64,000 bases of DNA, taken from Edaphochlamys debaryana. Taxonomy: Eukaryota; Chlorophyta; Chlorophyceae; Chlamydomonadales. Made by a program: the position numbers and the translations under genes. The DNA is taken from positions 372,001-436,000 of the forward strand of contig JAEHOE010000024.1 of assembly GCA_016858145.1 (NCBI GenBank), read 5' to 3'. Under the pieces are notes generated by a model. It did not search any database. It was not told the DNA's origin and worked only from the letters and a program-made list of their open reading frames with translations. Positions 53,651-64,000 of this stretch are shown in pieces. Within the stretch, counting starts at the first letter, position 1. The number at the start of each line of letters is the position of its first letter.

Positions 53651-56600
53651 CAGCCGCCTATCCCGCAGGCTGCGGCCGCCTGCTGCTCCTTGGAGAGGAA
53701 CACGGGCGCCGCGGGCGTGGTGTCGGGCGTGAAGGCCTCCCGGCAGTTCTGCACGCAGCCGTGGCTGAAGGGGTTGACGAAGCTGTGCCCGTCACCCGTC
53801 TGCGCGCACAGTGGATGGTGGGGGCAGGAGGAAGGGAGGGCTCAGGACCGAGGAGCTCAGGACAGGGTGAGGTGAGGCGAAGCTCATGTGGGTTGCACGC
53901 GGCTGCTGTCCAGACGACTGCAGTGTTCCAAACTGCCCTGACCAACCCGCCCCAAGAGCACCCTTACTCTACCCACCCCACCCCACCCCGGGATCACAAC
54001 CCTTCTCAAACCTCCGAAGGCCCCACCTGCAGGTACTTGTACCGGTGCCAGTTGGCGAGCTCGTTGGTGGTGATGTTGCGCGCGACCTGCGACGCCTGCG
54101 CGATCGCGAGCGCCGCCACGGACAGGCCCACGAACACGTCCACCACCTCGAACACGATCATCCACACCAGGCCCGAGGGGCGCCAGCGCGTGGAGCCCAC
54201 GTGGCGGTTGAGCTGTATGATGCCCACCACGGCGCTGCAGACCATGGCGTACAGCGCCACCCACAGGAAGGCCAGGAACAGGTGGCGGTTGCCCTTGCCG
54301 ATGGCGTTGCCAACCCAGGGGCAGAAGTGGTCAAACACCTGGGGAGGCAGGGGCGGGAGGGCGAGGGCGGCTTTAGGCGACCAACCCCGCAGAAACGTCT
54401 CCCACCATCCTCTTCTGCCACTCAGCACGTGACCCAGTGGCCACCAGGCGTCCCCGAAGTCCCGGGACCCGGAGCTGCCCCAACTGCAAGGCAGGCCATC
54501 TTGGTGTCCAAACTGGCGGGCCCTCTCGGCCCCGTCCGCCCAGCCAACGTGCGCCGCCCCCACAGCCCAACACCCAACGCCCCAGCTGCTAAGCAAGCCG
54601 ACGTCGCCCCTCACCTCGATGCAGCGGTTGGTGACGGAGCAGTGCTTGGCGCGCAGCGGCCGCACGATGCGGCACGTGACGCACAGCTGCTGCCAGTTTC
54701 CAGCCCACAGCGCAGGCGAGTCCAGCAGCTTGGCGTGGCTGTACCTCGCGTTGTTGCCACCCCCCGACGCGCCGCCGCCGCCCCCACCCGCCCCGCCGCC
54801 GCCGCCACCCCCGCGCTGCACCGCCGCCTGCCCCAAGCTCGTGCTCGTGCTGCTGCCGCCCGCGCCACCCGCCAGCAGCGCCGTCGACTGCCCCTCCTCC
54901 GCTGCCGAGTCGAGGCTGGAGTCCTTGCCGCCGCCGCTGGCCCCGTTGCCGTTGGCCCGCTTGCCGCCCGCGCTGGCCTCCCAGCCCATGGGGATGAACC
55001 CCGGGTCGCTGGTGGTGACGCGGTAGAGCAGCACCAGCGCGATGGCGCCGGTGACGGCCACGCTCCAGCCCCAGGCGCGCAGCGTGGGGGACATGGTGGG
55101 GTCCATCACCTGGGAGGGCGGAGCGGTGGTGCCGGGTGGTGACACACCGGTAAGCCATCTTTGGCTGCAAAGGAACAGAGCAGTCCCCTTTGGCTGCAAC
55201 AAGGCTCGGCACCTTGTGTCGGTAGGTTGTTTCTTCCTGCCAAGCCCTAGAGGCGTCCCAGGTTTAGCCTAAAGTTATGTGGGTCGGACTTGCGCATGGG
55301 CGTCAGCGGTGCCCCCGTCGCCCGCGGCTTGCCATCCCTTTCTCGTTCAAGCCCAGGCGCCCGTAAGCACCTTGTACATGAAGAGGCTGACCAGGCCGAT
55401 GATGAGCCCCCAGATGAAGGGGCACAGCTGCGTGGACACGAGCCAGCCCAGGCAGCCGTGCTTGCCGAACCAGCCGCCCGCCACCGCCGCGGCGGGGTCC
55501 TGCCGCGACTTGTACTCCGCCAGGTGCAGGCCCAGGTAGCGGTGGCCCTTGTCGATCGCCAGCTGAGGAAGGGAAACGGGATAAGCAAATGCAAGTCGTT
55601 TGCACCCGGTCGTGGACAAGCCGCCCAGTAACGCTCCCTGCAGTCTGCTGCAGAGGGCCTGCTGCCCTGATCGAAACTAGGGTGCCGGCTCATGAGGATG
55701 CAGTGTTGACGGCAGTGGGTGTACCTGGGCGGGCGTGGAGCCAGTGACGTCGGTGTATGTGAGCACGGAGGAGGAGCCGCCCTGCAGCAGCACCGTGCAC
55801 GCCTCGCCGTTGCCCTTGATGGCCGCCCAGTGCAGCGGCGTGCAGCCCTCCTTGTCCGCCAGCGCGAACCGCGAGTCCAGCACAAGCAGCAGCCGGATCG
55901 TGTCAGCGAAGCCTGCCAGGGAGGGGTCAACGGGAGGGGGGCGGGGTTGCAGGACGGGTTGCGTCTAAGGACAGGGTGAGACGGTATCGGCCGACCCAGA
56001 TGGACCTCTAATGCGAGGTTTCTCGATGGTCCGTGCAGCCGCCAAGTAGGTCAGCCTGCGTACCAAGCTCGAGCATAATCCTCATATGTGGTGGCCAGAT
56101 CACAGTAATATTTCAGTGCTCTTCGGGGTCAAGCCGGCTCTGCAAGGCACCTTGTGCACGGACCCCGCTTTCTGGCCCCCGACCCCCCCGCAGCTCCGCT
56201 CAGGACCCTGTAGGGACCAAACGCACCCTTGTAGGCCGCCCAGTGCAGTGCCGTTCGGCCGTCGTTATCAGGGATGTCCACGTCCACGTTCCAGCGCAGG
56301 GCCAGGTGGTAGAGGACGGCCGTTTGGCCGTATTGCGCGGCAACGTGGGCAACGTTGTACCCGCGGTTGTCCCGCGCCTCCCAGTCCGCATTGTGCCGGA
56401 GTAGCGCCTCGATCACCGGCAGGCTTCCACGCACGGCAGCCCAGTGCAGGGCTGTTTGGCCCGTGTGGTCGGCAGCGTTCACATGCGCGCCATGTTGCAG
56501 AAGGTAGGTGGTCTCCGGTACGCGGTTGTTCAGCGCTGCCCACTGAAGGGGGAAGTACCCATTCTCGTCGGGCTGGTTGACGCTGGCGGGGTCAGCGTCG

Positions 56601-56686
56601 ACAAACGAGCGCAGCTTGTCGAAATCGCCATACGCACAGGCCTTGCTGAGTGTGTCGATGGCCTCTGCAGGCCCTTTTGCTGCCAT
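53635..56686 (-). CDS. ankyrin-repeat DHHC palmitoyltransferase (AKR1/HIP14/TIP1 type) with DHFC motif
   Basis: Six exons in frame: 56227-56686, 55725-55912, 55371-55562, 54615-55109, 54027-54338 and 53635-53799 (TAA); 603 residues, close to plant TIP1 and animal HIP14. The start is ATG 56686; the frame upstream has only a GTG. Ankyrin repeats fill the N-terminal third ([51 protein letters not shown]). Hydrophobic segments lie at [17 protein letters not shown] and [13 protein letters not shown] cysteine-rich domain ([21 protein letters not shown]) leads to [17 protein letters not shown], with active-site Cys451, followed by two more membrane helices. The usual DHHC is DHFC; yeast Akr1 uses DHYC and is active, so activity is likely. 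A Gly/Ser/Ala-rich insert sits before the cysteine-rich domain. The C-terminus ends in a Cys-rich GGCKSCH. It S-acylates proteins at Golgi or plasma membranes. Confidence 0.95.
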
Positions 56687-57619
56687 CTCCTCGACCAGGA
56701 CGCGCACAGGGCTCTCAAGGCCCCGGCGATGTCTAGTTGGATGGGCTGTGCCCGCGCCCCTCGAGGGCGCCTTAGCTCAGACGCTCCACAATTATGGGAG
56801 GTTTCCGTAGACCCCAGTAGCTGCACGAGCCTAAGCACCCTTGCACAGACGCGTCCGCAGAGCGGTCAAAGATCGAAAAAAGCCCCTGACCTCGCGGGGT
56901 ATGCAGGCTATGACGTTAAATGTGTTGAGATCAAGGATCGGGTAGCAACACAGCGCTAGCGCGGAGAGAGCGGGCAAGGTGAGGCCCGGCAAGTGTATGT
57001 CAGGGCCGCAGAGCTGCGGGCAGGTGGGCCTGGGTTATGGATGTTAGGCTCTTGGGTGCTCTGCTCTGCGCACTGTGCGGGCGTGCAAGGCCCCCGCGAA
57101 GGCTTGCGCGTAATTCCGCTTGCGGAGGCACGGGCTGCCAAACCCTACTGCCCGGCTCCTTTCCCCCGAAGGCCCCCGACTCAAGGCGCGGCCGTCCCCG
57201 AGCCCCCAGTGCTACACGGGCGAGGTGACATGTAGCAACAAGCGCAGTCATCCTCATGGGACCGGGAGCGAGGATGCGCGAAGGCGGTCACGCGACGTGT
57301 TGCCATGCCCACTTAACATGTCGGTATCCGCGCCGCTCCCCAGTGCCCTTACATGAGCCCCAGACAAATGGAACGTGCGAGGCACTCCTGATGGGCATGT
57401 GATACTGGTTATGGCGTGTGGCCCCTCAGCTCGGCGGCCGGTCCCAGCCTCGAGGACCCGGCTCACCTGCTCGAGGCTGCACGGCAGATGCGGGCCGACT
57501 TCAAGCATGCGCTCTTCTTCACCGGTGCGCAAACCGCACCGCGTATACATTTAGCACAGTCCGTAGATCATCTTGCTCTCCCTCTGTGCCGCCTCGCTGG
57601 CCTATCTACACGCGGCAGG
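56687..57619. promoter_or_regulatory. divergent promoter region, palmitoyltransferase / Kelch gene
   Basis: 933 bases separate the two divergent start codons. No coding bias or clear TATA element was recognised; both promoters and 5' UTRs should be here. Confidence 0.5.
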
Positions 57620-60600
57620 ATGTGGATGCTGTTGCCATGGCTCCGCGCACTGCCCTTGCTCTTGCTCTTGCTCGCGCCCAGTGGCTGGGCTTACAAGGTG
57701 TCGTGGCACAACATGAGCAGCCTGCCCTTCATCATGGGCGAGGTCAGCTCGGAGGTTTTGCAGGTGAGTGCGTGGGCATGGCGCGCGCGGGATGCTCAGG
57801 CCATGGTCGCGACACGCCTGCAAGTTCCGCACGCCTCACAAGTCCCGTTCTCTGACAACCACCCACGAGGCAGGCCACGCCCCAGACCTTTGCTCCCGGG
57901 CTGACTCTTGGGCTCTCGGACTCTGTCGAGCGGGCCCCTATCCCTGCGACCAAGGCCTGCCCTCCCGCGCTCCCCCCGCTCCCAAACACGCGCCCTCCCT
58001 GCCAGGACGCGAGCGGGAACCCCGTCCTAGTGGTGGTGGGTCGCCATAACGCGGGCAGCCCAAACACGCCTGACACTGACTATGCCACGATGATCCTCAA
58101 CATCACCTCCAACACCTGGTACCGGTAAGGGGGGGCAAGGGCGCCTGGCGCACAGAACACAGATTTTGATACATTAGTGAAGGGTTGGACGGGTGATGTG
58201 GAGAGGGAAGGGCGGGGTGAGGCAGTGGTCGGGTTGAGCCCTGGAGAGGGAGCCCTGGAGTCGGAGCTGGCGGGTGCTGTGGGTCAGGAGCGTGTGTTGG
58301 ACGAGACGAAGCGCAGAGGGTACCGTACAGGAAGCCGCCTGGCCCCCACTCTCCGCGGCCCCCTCACCAGGACCATCCAGCCAATCGCCTCCGCCCGCGG
58401 CGCTTACCGTGCCCCTCCTTCAAACTGCCTGCTTGGCGCTGTCTCGCGTTGCCTTGCCTGAATTTGGTGCTGTCTCGCGTTGCCTTGCCTGCCCACAGGA
58501 GCCCCGCCAACCGATCCTACCCAGCCGACCACATGGCGGGCGGGGCCATCAACAACAAGATGCTGGTGGTGGGCGGCTTCGTGGGCCCAGGCCAGGCCCA
58601 GGCGGCGGGCGTACTGCAGATCTACGACCCCGTGGCGGACACGTGGACCCTGGGCGCGCCCTGCCCCGTGGCCAGTGCGGCGGGGGGCAGCGCCGTTGTC
58701 AACGGCTCGCTGTACTACTGCGGCGGCGTGAACAAGGGCGGCTCCCTGCCGCCGGTCAAGGACTGCGCGTGAGCATGGGCGCTTGAGGGATGGGGTGTAC
58801 TGAAAAGCCGGGGTCATGGGGGATTGAGGGGAATGAACCGGGTCTTCATGCGGCACCGCGCGCTGACCAGGCGGACCACCGCGCACCGAGCTTGAGCCTT
58901 GAAGCGTGAGGACATGCAGCCCTGGGATATCACTGCCCGCGTGCGCAACGAACCGCGTGCAGGAGGTACGACATGGACACCAACAACTGGACGAGCATCG
59001 CACCCATGCCGTACGCCGTACACCACCCCAGCATGGGTACGGACGGCGAGCGTCTGTACGTGTTCGGCGGCCGCACGTCCTCGGGCAACAGCGTGCTGGG
59101 CCCCGTGGACTACACGCAGATCTACGACATAGCCAGCGGGGTAGGGCCGCGGGGGTAGGGCGTACGGGGCTGGGGGTAAGGGGGTTAGGGCGGGAAAGGA
59201 CATGAGTTAGGAGTTGGGAGTCAGGATCATGCCGTGGATACCTGGGGCAGATATACGACATGACCAGTGGGAAAGGATAGAGCGGGTAGGCCGGGGAGGA
59301 GGGGTAAGGCACGGGGGTAAGACCAGCGGGGTAGGAGGCAGGGGAGGTGCCAAAGGAGGGGTGGCAGGCCAGGGGGCAGGGTAGGAGGGGGGGTAGGGCC
59401 GCGGGGGACTTCGGTGACGGGTTCAGGGCAGGGCGAGGGGACTGGAGGTCGGGCCACGGGTTAAGACCGGGGCTACCTCGGGCATATTTGTGAGGGCCAC
59501 GGGGAAGGCCACCTGGCCCGGGGGTACTCTTCGGGAGGTCGGCTTGGGGGGCGGCTGCGGGGCTATGGCCGGGGGCTTTGGAGGGCGGGTGGGTTAGACC
59601 CGCCATGCACATGAGTCAATGCCACGGCAGAGTGCCGCCTTCTCCTGCACCCCTTACCACACCTCGCAGACCTGGAGCGCCAACTACACTCGGCTTCCGG
59701 AGCGGCGTGGGGGCATGGGCGCAGCCATCCTCCACGGGGGCCGCCTGCACGTGTTCGGCGGGGAGACCCGGTGGGTTGCGGGGGTGACGTTGACACAAAG
59801 CAAACGGAATCGTAAGCGGGAGGCAGCAAGAGCAGCCAGCCGGACCCTGACCTGACGAACCGCTAGAGCCACAGCGCACTGCAGCGCAGCTGGGCGACGG
59901 TGTCCTGCACCGCAGAAGTCCCTCCCTCCCTCCCCACTCTGCAGGTGCTCCACCTTCCGCCTGACCTGCCCCAACGCCACCGTGGGCATCGACGACGAGG
60001 GCGTGTTCACGCGCATCGACAGGTGGGTGGCGCGGCCACGCACCGACGCATCCTCGTCGGGTGGGGGGACACGCGTAGCCTGGCGACGAGCACGTGTTGC
60101 TTGCCCCCAAGGCCCCAAGCGAGGCCTCTCATCTGCCGTGGCCACACACGCTGACCGCGACCTGCTCCGCCCCAACATGTGACGGCCCACATACACGCAC
60201 TGTCCCACAAGCTCTTATAAACCCACGCCCCTCACCGCCCTGCCCTGCCCTGCCCTGCACGCAGGTACGACCCCGCCACCGACTCCTGGGACCTGGCCGA
60301 CCCCGGCATGGCCGTGCCCCGCCACGGCATATGGCCCACGCTGGGCCCTGCGCCGCCGGGGGCGCCGGGGGCTGCCGGGCCCAGCCCGGTGGTGTACGTG
60401 TGCGCCGGGGGCGACCTGGGCGGGAGGTGGGGCAACGTGGAGGTGAGGGGGTCGGGGGTCAGGAGTGGGGTGCGGTGGGGCGGGGTGAGGTGGAAGGCAG
60501 AGAGGCGTCAGAGAGAGGGTAATATGCGCCCTCCTGCTTGAAGCCTCCCCTCCCCCCCCTTCATCATCAGGCCTGCCAGTACATGACCTTCGACAACGAC

Positions 60601-61137
60601 GCCACCACACCCGTGAGTGCCGCGTAGGGAGCATGCACTCTCCGGCATGCTTGCGGTGCACTCCGAATGAAGCCCTGCCCTATCCAACAGTCCAGTCAGG
60701 GGCATAGGGCGGCCCCGGGGGAACGGGAGCAACCAATAATCATGCGCACGCGTTTCCGACTGTAGCAGGTGCCCCTCCCAGCTCCGCCTAACCCCGACAC
60801 GCGGAGTGCTGCAGATGCAGATGCCCCGCCTCCCGTTCCGGGATTCCAATCCGGGGAGGAAGCCGGGCGTCCGCCCGCCGCCCCACAAGGCCCGAGCGGC
60901 GAGCCTGCTCCTCTACCCCTTCCGGGCCGCGCCCCGCCGCCGCCACAGGCCCCCGCCGGCTCTGCTGAAGCGCAACCCAACCGGACGATAAACGCGGGGA
61001 ACGTGAGCGTCATTGAGCTGCTGAGGTCTGGCGATGCGGAGGTTCCACGAGTCTCCATAATGCACCTGCACTGGGCGGCGCTGGCGTGGGGCCTGCTTCT
61101 GCTGGCGCAGCTGCTGAAGCAGCTGCTGGGGTCCTAG
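57620..61137 (+). CDS. secreted, C-terminally anchored Kelch-repeat protein
   Basis: Nine exons in frame: 57620-57763, 58006-58124, 58499-58768, 58963-59140, 59670-59770, 59945-60022, 60265-60442, 60571-60612 and 60769-61137 (TAG); 492 residues. The N-terminus is a classic signal peptide (MWMLLPWLRALPLLLLLLAP, cleavage likely after GWA). Kelch-type blades follow (LVVVGRHN, NKMLVVGGF then YDPVADTWTLGAP, RLYVFGGRTS, RLHVFGGETR, YDPATDSWDLADPGM, VYVCAGGD). Several N-x-S/T sites (NITSNT, NRSY, NWTS, NYTR, NATV) fit a glycosylated extracellular protein. A Pro/Ala-rich stalk precedes a hydrophobic C-terminus (WAALAWGLLLLAQLLKQLL), either a membrane tail or a GPI-anchor signal. It could be a cell-wall or surface protein, or resemble galactose-oxidase-type propellers; catalytic residues cannot be assigned. 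Introns contain copies of exon edges. Confidence 0.9.
58438..58491 (+). repeat. 31-bp tandem duplication at the end of Kelch intron 2
   Basis: gctgtctcgcgttgccttgc followed by ctg occurs at 58438-58460 and again at 58469-58491, directly before the CCCACAG acceptor of exon 3. Only the second copy is followed by the acceptor. Confidence 0.88.
59232..59271 (+). repeat. intronic copy of Kelch exon 4 end
   Basis: About 40 bases resemble 59103-59142 (end of exon 4, containing gcagat(c/a)tacgacat and ccag(c/t)ggg). The exon's GTAGGG donor is replaced by GAAAGG in the copy. A third short fragment (accagcggggtagg) occurs near 59322. The offset is about 129. Confidence 0.75.
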
Positions 61138-63151
61138 CGATTGAACCGGCGCTGGCTACTAGCGAGTCTGTTAGTAGGCTGGCTGCGCAGGAGCGGCAGC
61201 AGGGATCATTCTTGTACTGAGAGAATGGTGCAAGAGCGTCAGCACCGAGGCGTAGCCAGCTGGGATGGGCAGGCCGGCGGGTGATGACGAGAACATGGGC
61301 CTTGTTGTTACGGCGCGGTACCGTATTGACGGGGCACGCAGCATGTTGACGCGGTCGATGCCTGTGGGCTTGCGGCGGTGTCCACCTCCTGAATCGGGAA
61401 CCCGCGAGGGCGGAGGCGTGGGAGCGGGGGGCTGCGGGGCGGTTTCCTGCTGGGCCGGGACCGAGTTCGCATCTCGTACGTAATGTGTTTCACAATGTGT
61501 TTCGGCCTTTTGAGGCATGATAGCCTCATATTCTCATAACTGCTTATAACACTGCACGCTGCGGCCGAAGATGCAAGTGGCTAAAATATCATAAAGTAAC
61601 GCCGGCGGGGGTAAGGCACGCAAACACATGACCGCCCTAAGCAGCGCAAGTCATAGCTATCAGCCTACCCGCTACTAAGACAGCGATGTATCGAGACTTC
61701 AGTATAGGCCGGTGCTGTTGAATCGCGGAAACCTGCTAGCGCCTGGACGCTACGCTCACACCTCAGCCACAGGTAAGCCATGATACATCATAAGAAGATG
61801 TATTTGTAGCTAGCATTGGGCTTTGGAGTTGAAGGCGGTCCCCAGCTGTCATCATCCTGGTGCGTCCTCGCAGGGGCAGGCCCAGCAGTGCAGCCCAGCG
61901 CAAAATAATGGGCGATTGCTGTGGATAGCGACACGGGGTTTGCCCTCGGTCGTCCTGGGGGTGCACCTGGTCCGAGCACCCCCTCGCCATGACGAGAACA
62001 GCGTGACGCCCCCCGCTCCACGATGGAGTGGTTGCCCGACCTCCCTCCGCCACCGCCTGGCCTTCCTCCACTCCATCATGTAAGCCCGGGAACACAGCTT
62101 CCAGATGTCTGTCCGGAATCATGGTGCGGGCGGGGTCCCGGGGTGAGTGCCCGCCTCGGCAGGCCTCGACGCGCGACACGCACTGGGTCCTTCCACACTG
62201 GACTACCGCACTGGACTACCGGCACACCCACAAGGCAGGACTGAGTCACTGCGGCTGCTCCCTCCCTCCCTCCCTCCCTCCCTCCCTCCCTCCCTCCCTC
62301 CCTCCCTCCCTCCCTCCCTCCCCCCTCCCTCCCTCCCTCCCTCCCTCCCTCCCTCCCTCCCTCCCCTCCCTCCCTCCCTCCCCCTCCCTCCCTCCCCTCC
62401 CTCCCTCCCTCCCCTCCTCCCTCCCTCCCTCCCCCTCCCTCCCTCCCTCCCTCCCTCCCTCCCTCCCTCCCTCCCTCCCAACTCCCTCCTCTCCTCCCTC
62501 CCATTCCCTCCCCCTCCCTCCTCCCTCCCTCCCTCCCCTCCCTCCCCTCCCTCCTCCCCTCCCCTCCTCCTCCCCTCCCTCCCTCCCTCCCTCCCTCCCT
62601 CCCTCGTTGTAGGCCGTATGGACGGGCGACAAGTCAGCATTCCACAAGCTCCTCAAAGGACGACGTAGCCTGGCCGAGTATGAGCCCCTTGTCACGACCC
62701 AGCGTGTCCTACCGTACCCAAGAGGTGCCTAGCAGTCAGTTCCCAAGCTGGGTAGACGCGCTGTCCAACAGGCACGCCTTAGCGTCCTGTGACACGCGAA
62801 TCTCGGCTATCGCACCCTCGCACGCGCAGCTTACTGGCGGGACCTTGGGCGATGCCGGCACGATGGAGCGACAACTCACTCCTTACAGGAAGTAGCGGCT
62901 CTGCTAGCCACGTACTCTACGTATGCTTGGTCTGTCCACTGTTAAGCAACACCGGCAGGCAGTACCAGAGAGCTTGGGAACAGACAACTTCGCCTGTCTG
63001 TCCCGGCGCTGCTAAACCCGCGGTCCCCGACCGTACGACAGCATCCCCACCAGTATCGCCTCATCGCCTCATCCCATGGTTTTGCACCATGTTCGGCTTC
63101 GACGCAGCCCTGCCGACTGCGGCGAGCAAAAGCTACATGCTAATATCCTAG
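61138..63151. other. intergenic region between the Kelch gene and the last gene
   Basis: Lower GC than most of the window around 61500-61800, with no biased frame. A TGTAA at about 62078-62082 is a possible but distant poly(A) signal for the Kelch gene. The CCCT repeat occupies 62262-62605. Confidence 0.55.
62262..62605 (+). repeat. CCCT microsatellite, interrupted
   Basis: About 345 bases of ccct units with occasional ccc or ct interruptions, a pure pyrimidine strand opposite a pure purine strand. It gives spurious Ser-Leu-Pro-Pro and Gly-Arg-Glu-Gly frames. Such mirror-symmetric tracts can form triplex or i-motif structures. Confidence 0.97.
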
Positions 63152-64000
63152 TGCAGCAACCGGATTCGTGCGGATCCTACCCCGGCCCGCCGTCTCCCGA
63201 ACTTCCCAGGCACAGTAACGCGCCAGCGCCCGACACCCTGGTGTGGGTCAACCCGGAGCTGTACGGCCCTGCGGCGACCGAGACGCCTTCGCTGCCATGC
63301 GAGGCCACGCCCACCACCGCCACCGCCACCCTCAAGGCCCTCCTGGCCGGAGAGTTCCTGCTGCACGCCTGCCACGTCATCACCATCGCCGCGTTCAGGG
63401 GCGACTATGAGATGCTGGACCAGGTGACTGGGAGGCAAGCAGAAGGGCGGCGGAGTGAGAGACGGGCAGCAGGGCATGCATGCAAACGGCTTTGACTCCT
63501 GCTTCATTCTTTCTTGCCTTGTCCCTCAGCTGATCACGACGATGACTTCCAAGGAGGAGAGGCTAGAGAGGCGCAGGAACCTCATCGTGTACGATTGGTC
63601 GGAGCCGCCGCCTCATCTACCGCAGGGCTGTCCCTGGGTGTTGCCCATCGCGGCGGCGGCACTCCGGGGCAGCGGCATTTGCGTGGAGCGGATGCACGCA
63701 TTTACCGGTATCAGCTCCATGGAGTCTGAGAGCGTCTACGGATGCTTCAGGTAACGTACCTGGGCATAGCAACACTGGGTTGTTGGCCAGCCCGTGCTCT
63801 ATGTTCACAACCACCCGCCGTACAACTAACCCCGACCCTCATACCCATTTCCGCTCACCTGGTAAAAAGGTTCTCTGCCATGGTGGTGGCCCAGTCCCTT
63901 TCCGCTGCCAAAGCGCTCGACAATGACTACTTCATGAGGTTATGTGTGGACATCCAAGATAGGGTGCTCGATCTGCTCAAGCTGGAGCTGCAGCCGGGTG
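63152..64000 (+). CDS. unrecognised protein, 5' portion (3' partial)
   Basis: Three exons are supported: one ending at 63423 (CAG|GTGACT), 63530-63750 (ends TTCAG|GTAACG) and 63870 to beyond 64000 (after an AAAAAG acceptor); phases agree. The start of the first exon is uncertain: an ATG at 63076 is in frame, but codon bias becomes convincing only from about 63200, and a TAGTGCAG acceptor-like site lies just before 63153. The encoded sequence includes PDTLVWVNPELYGPAATETP, a helix-like LLAGEFLLHACHVITIAAF, a charged TSKEERLERRRN, and a conserved-looking VYDWSEPPPHLPQGCPWVLP. No family is recognised. It could be an N-terminal region of a larger membrane or signalling protein. Confidence 0.55.

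Noticed and set aside
62028..62612. Ser/Leu/Pro-rich and Gly/Arg/Glu-rich frames
   Set aside because: These are translations of the CCCT microsatellite.
1..64000. tRNA, rRNA or CRISPR features
   Set aside because: No cloverleaf-compatible sequence, ribosomal segment or regularly spaced identical repeats were recognised by eye.

Overview
The window looks like nuclear DNA of a GC-rich green alga, most likely a volvocine or Chlamydomonas-like chlorophyte. Genes carry many short introns (about 75-400 nt) with strong GTGCGT/GTGAGT donors and CAG acceptors, third codon positions are overwhelmingly G or C, and the proteins have long Gly/Ala/Pro/Gln low-complexity tracts. The species cannot be named from the sequence alone. 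Multi-exon models were assembled by hand from splice sites and reading phase; except where a partial end or an uncertain exon is stated, every join preserves frame.

Layout. 1-3318 (+): 3' part of a response-regulator/coiled-coil protein. 3319-6284: extremely GGCCC-rich then featureless DNA. 6285-7437: two weak gene candidates. 8062-23159 (-): five F-box/LRR-like paralogues in the order A1-B1-A2-B2-A3, of which B1-A2 and B2-A3 lie in a nearly perfect 6445-bp tandem segmental duplication. 23160-25762: intergenic. 25763-27449 (-): beta-propeller/BTB protein with a frameshift. 28488-31268 (-): copine/vWA protein with a U-box (RGLG-like E3 ligase). 32694-35096 (-): EMC3, a core subunit of the ER membrane protein complex. 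35561-39220 (+): a pentameric ligand-gated ion channel lacking the Cys-loop cysteines. 39964-52253 (-): a 24-exon MER3/HFM1 meiotic DNA helicase of about 2358 residues. 53635-56686 (-): ankyrin-DHHC palmitoyltransferase (AKR1/HIP14/TIP1 type) with a DHFC active site. 57620-61137 (+): secreted, tail-anchored Kelch-repeat protein. 61138-63151: intergenic with a 345-bp CCCT repeat. 63152-64000 (+): 5' part of an unrecognised gene.

The genes do not form a pathway; this is an ordinary nuclear gene neighbourhood with two head-to-head pairs (EMC3/channel and palmitoyltransferase/Kelch). The most unusual observation is a recurring one. In at least five of the multi-exon genes, introns or 3' flanks contain short, slightly diverged copies (14-40 nt) of the adjacent exon edge, often with the splice site altered and usually offset by 70-160 nt. 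This looks like repeated small tandem duplication across exon borders, and is the strongest candidate here for something under-described.
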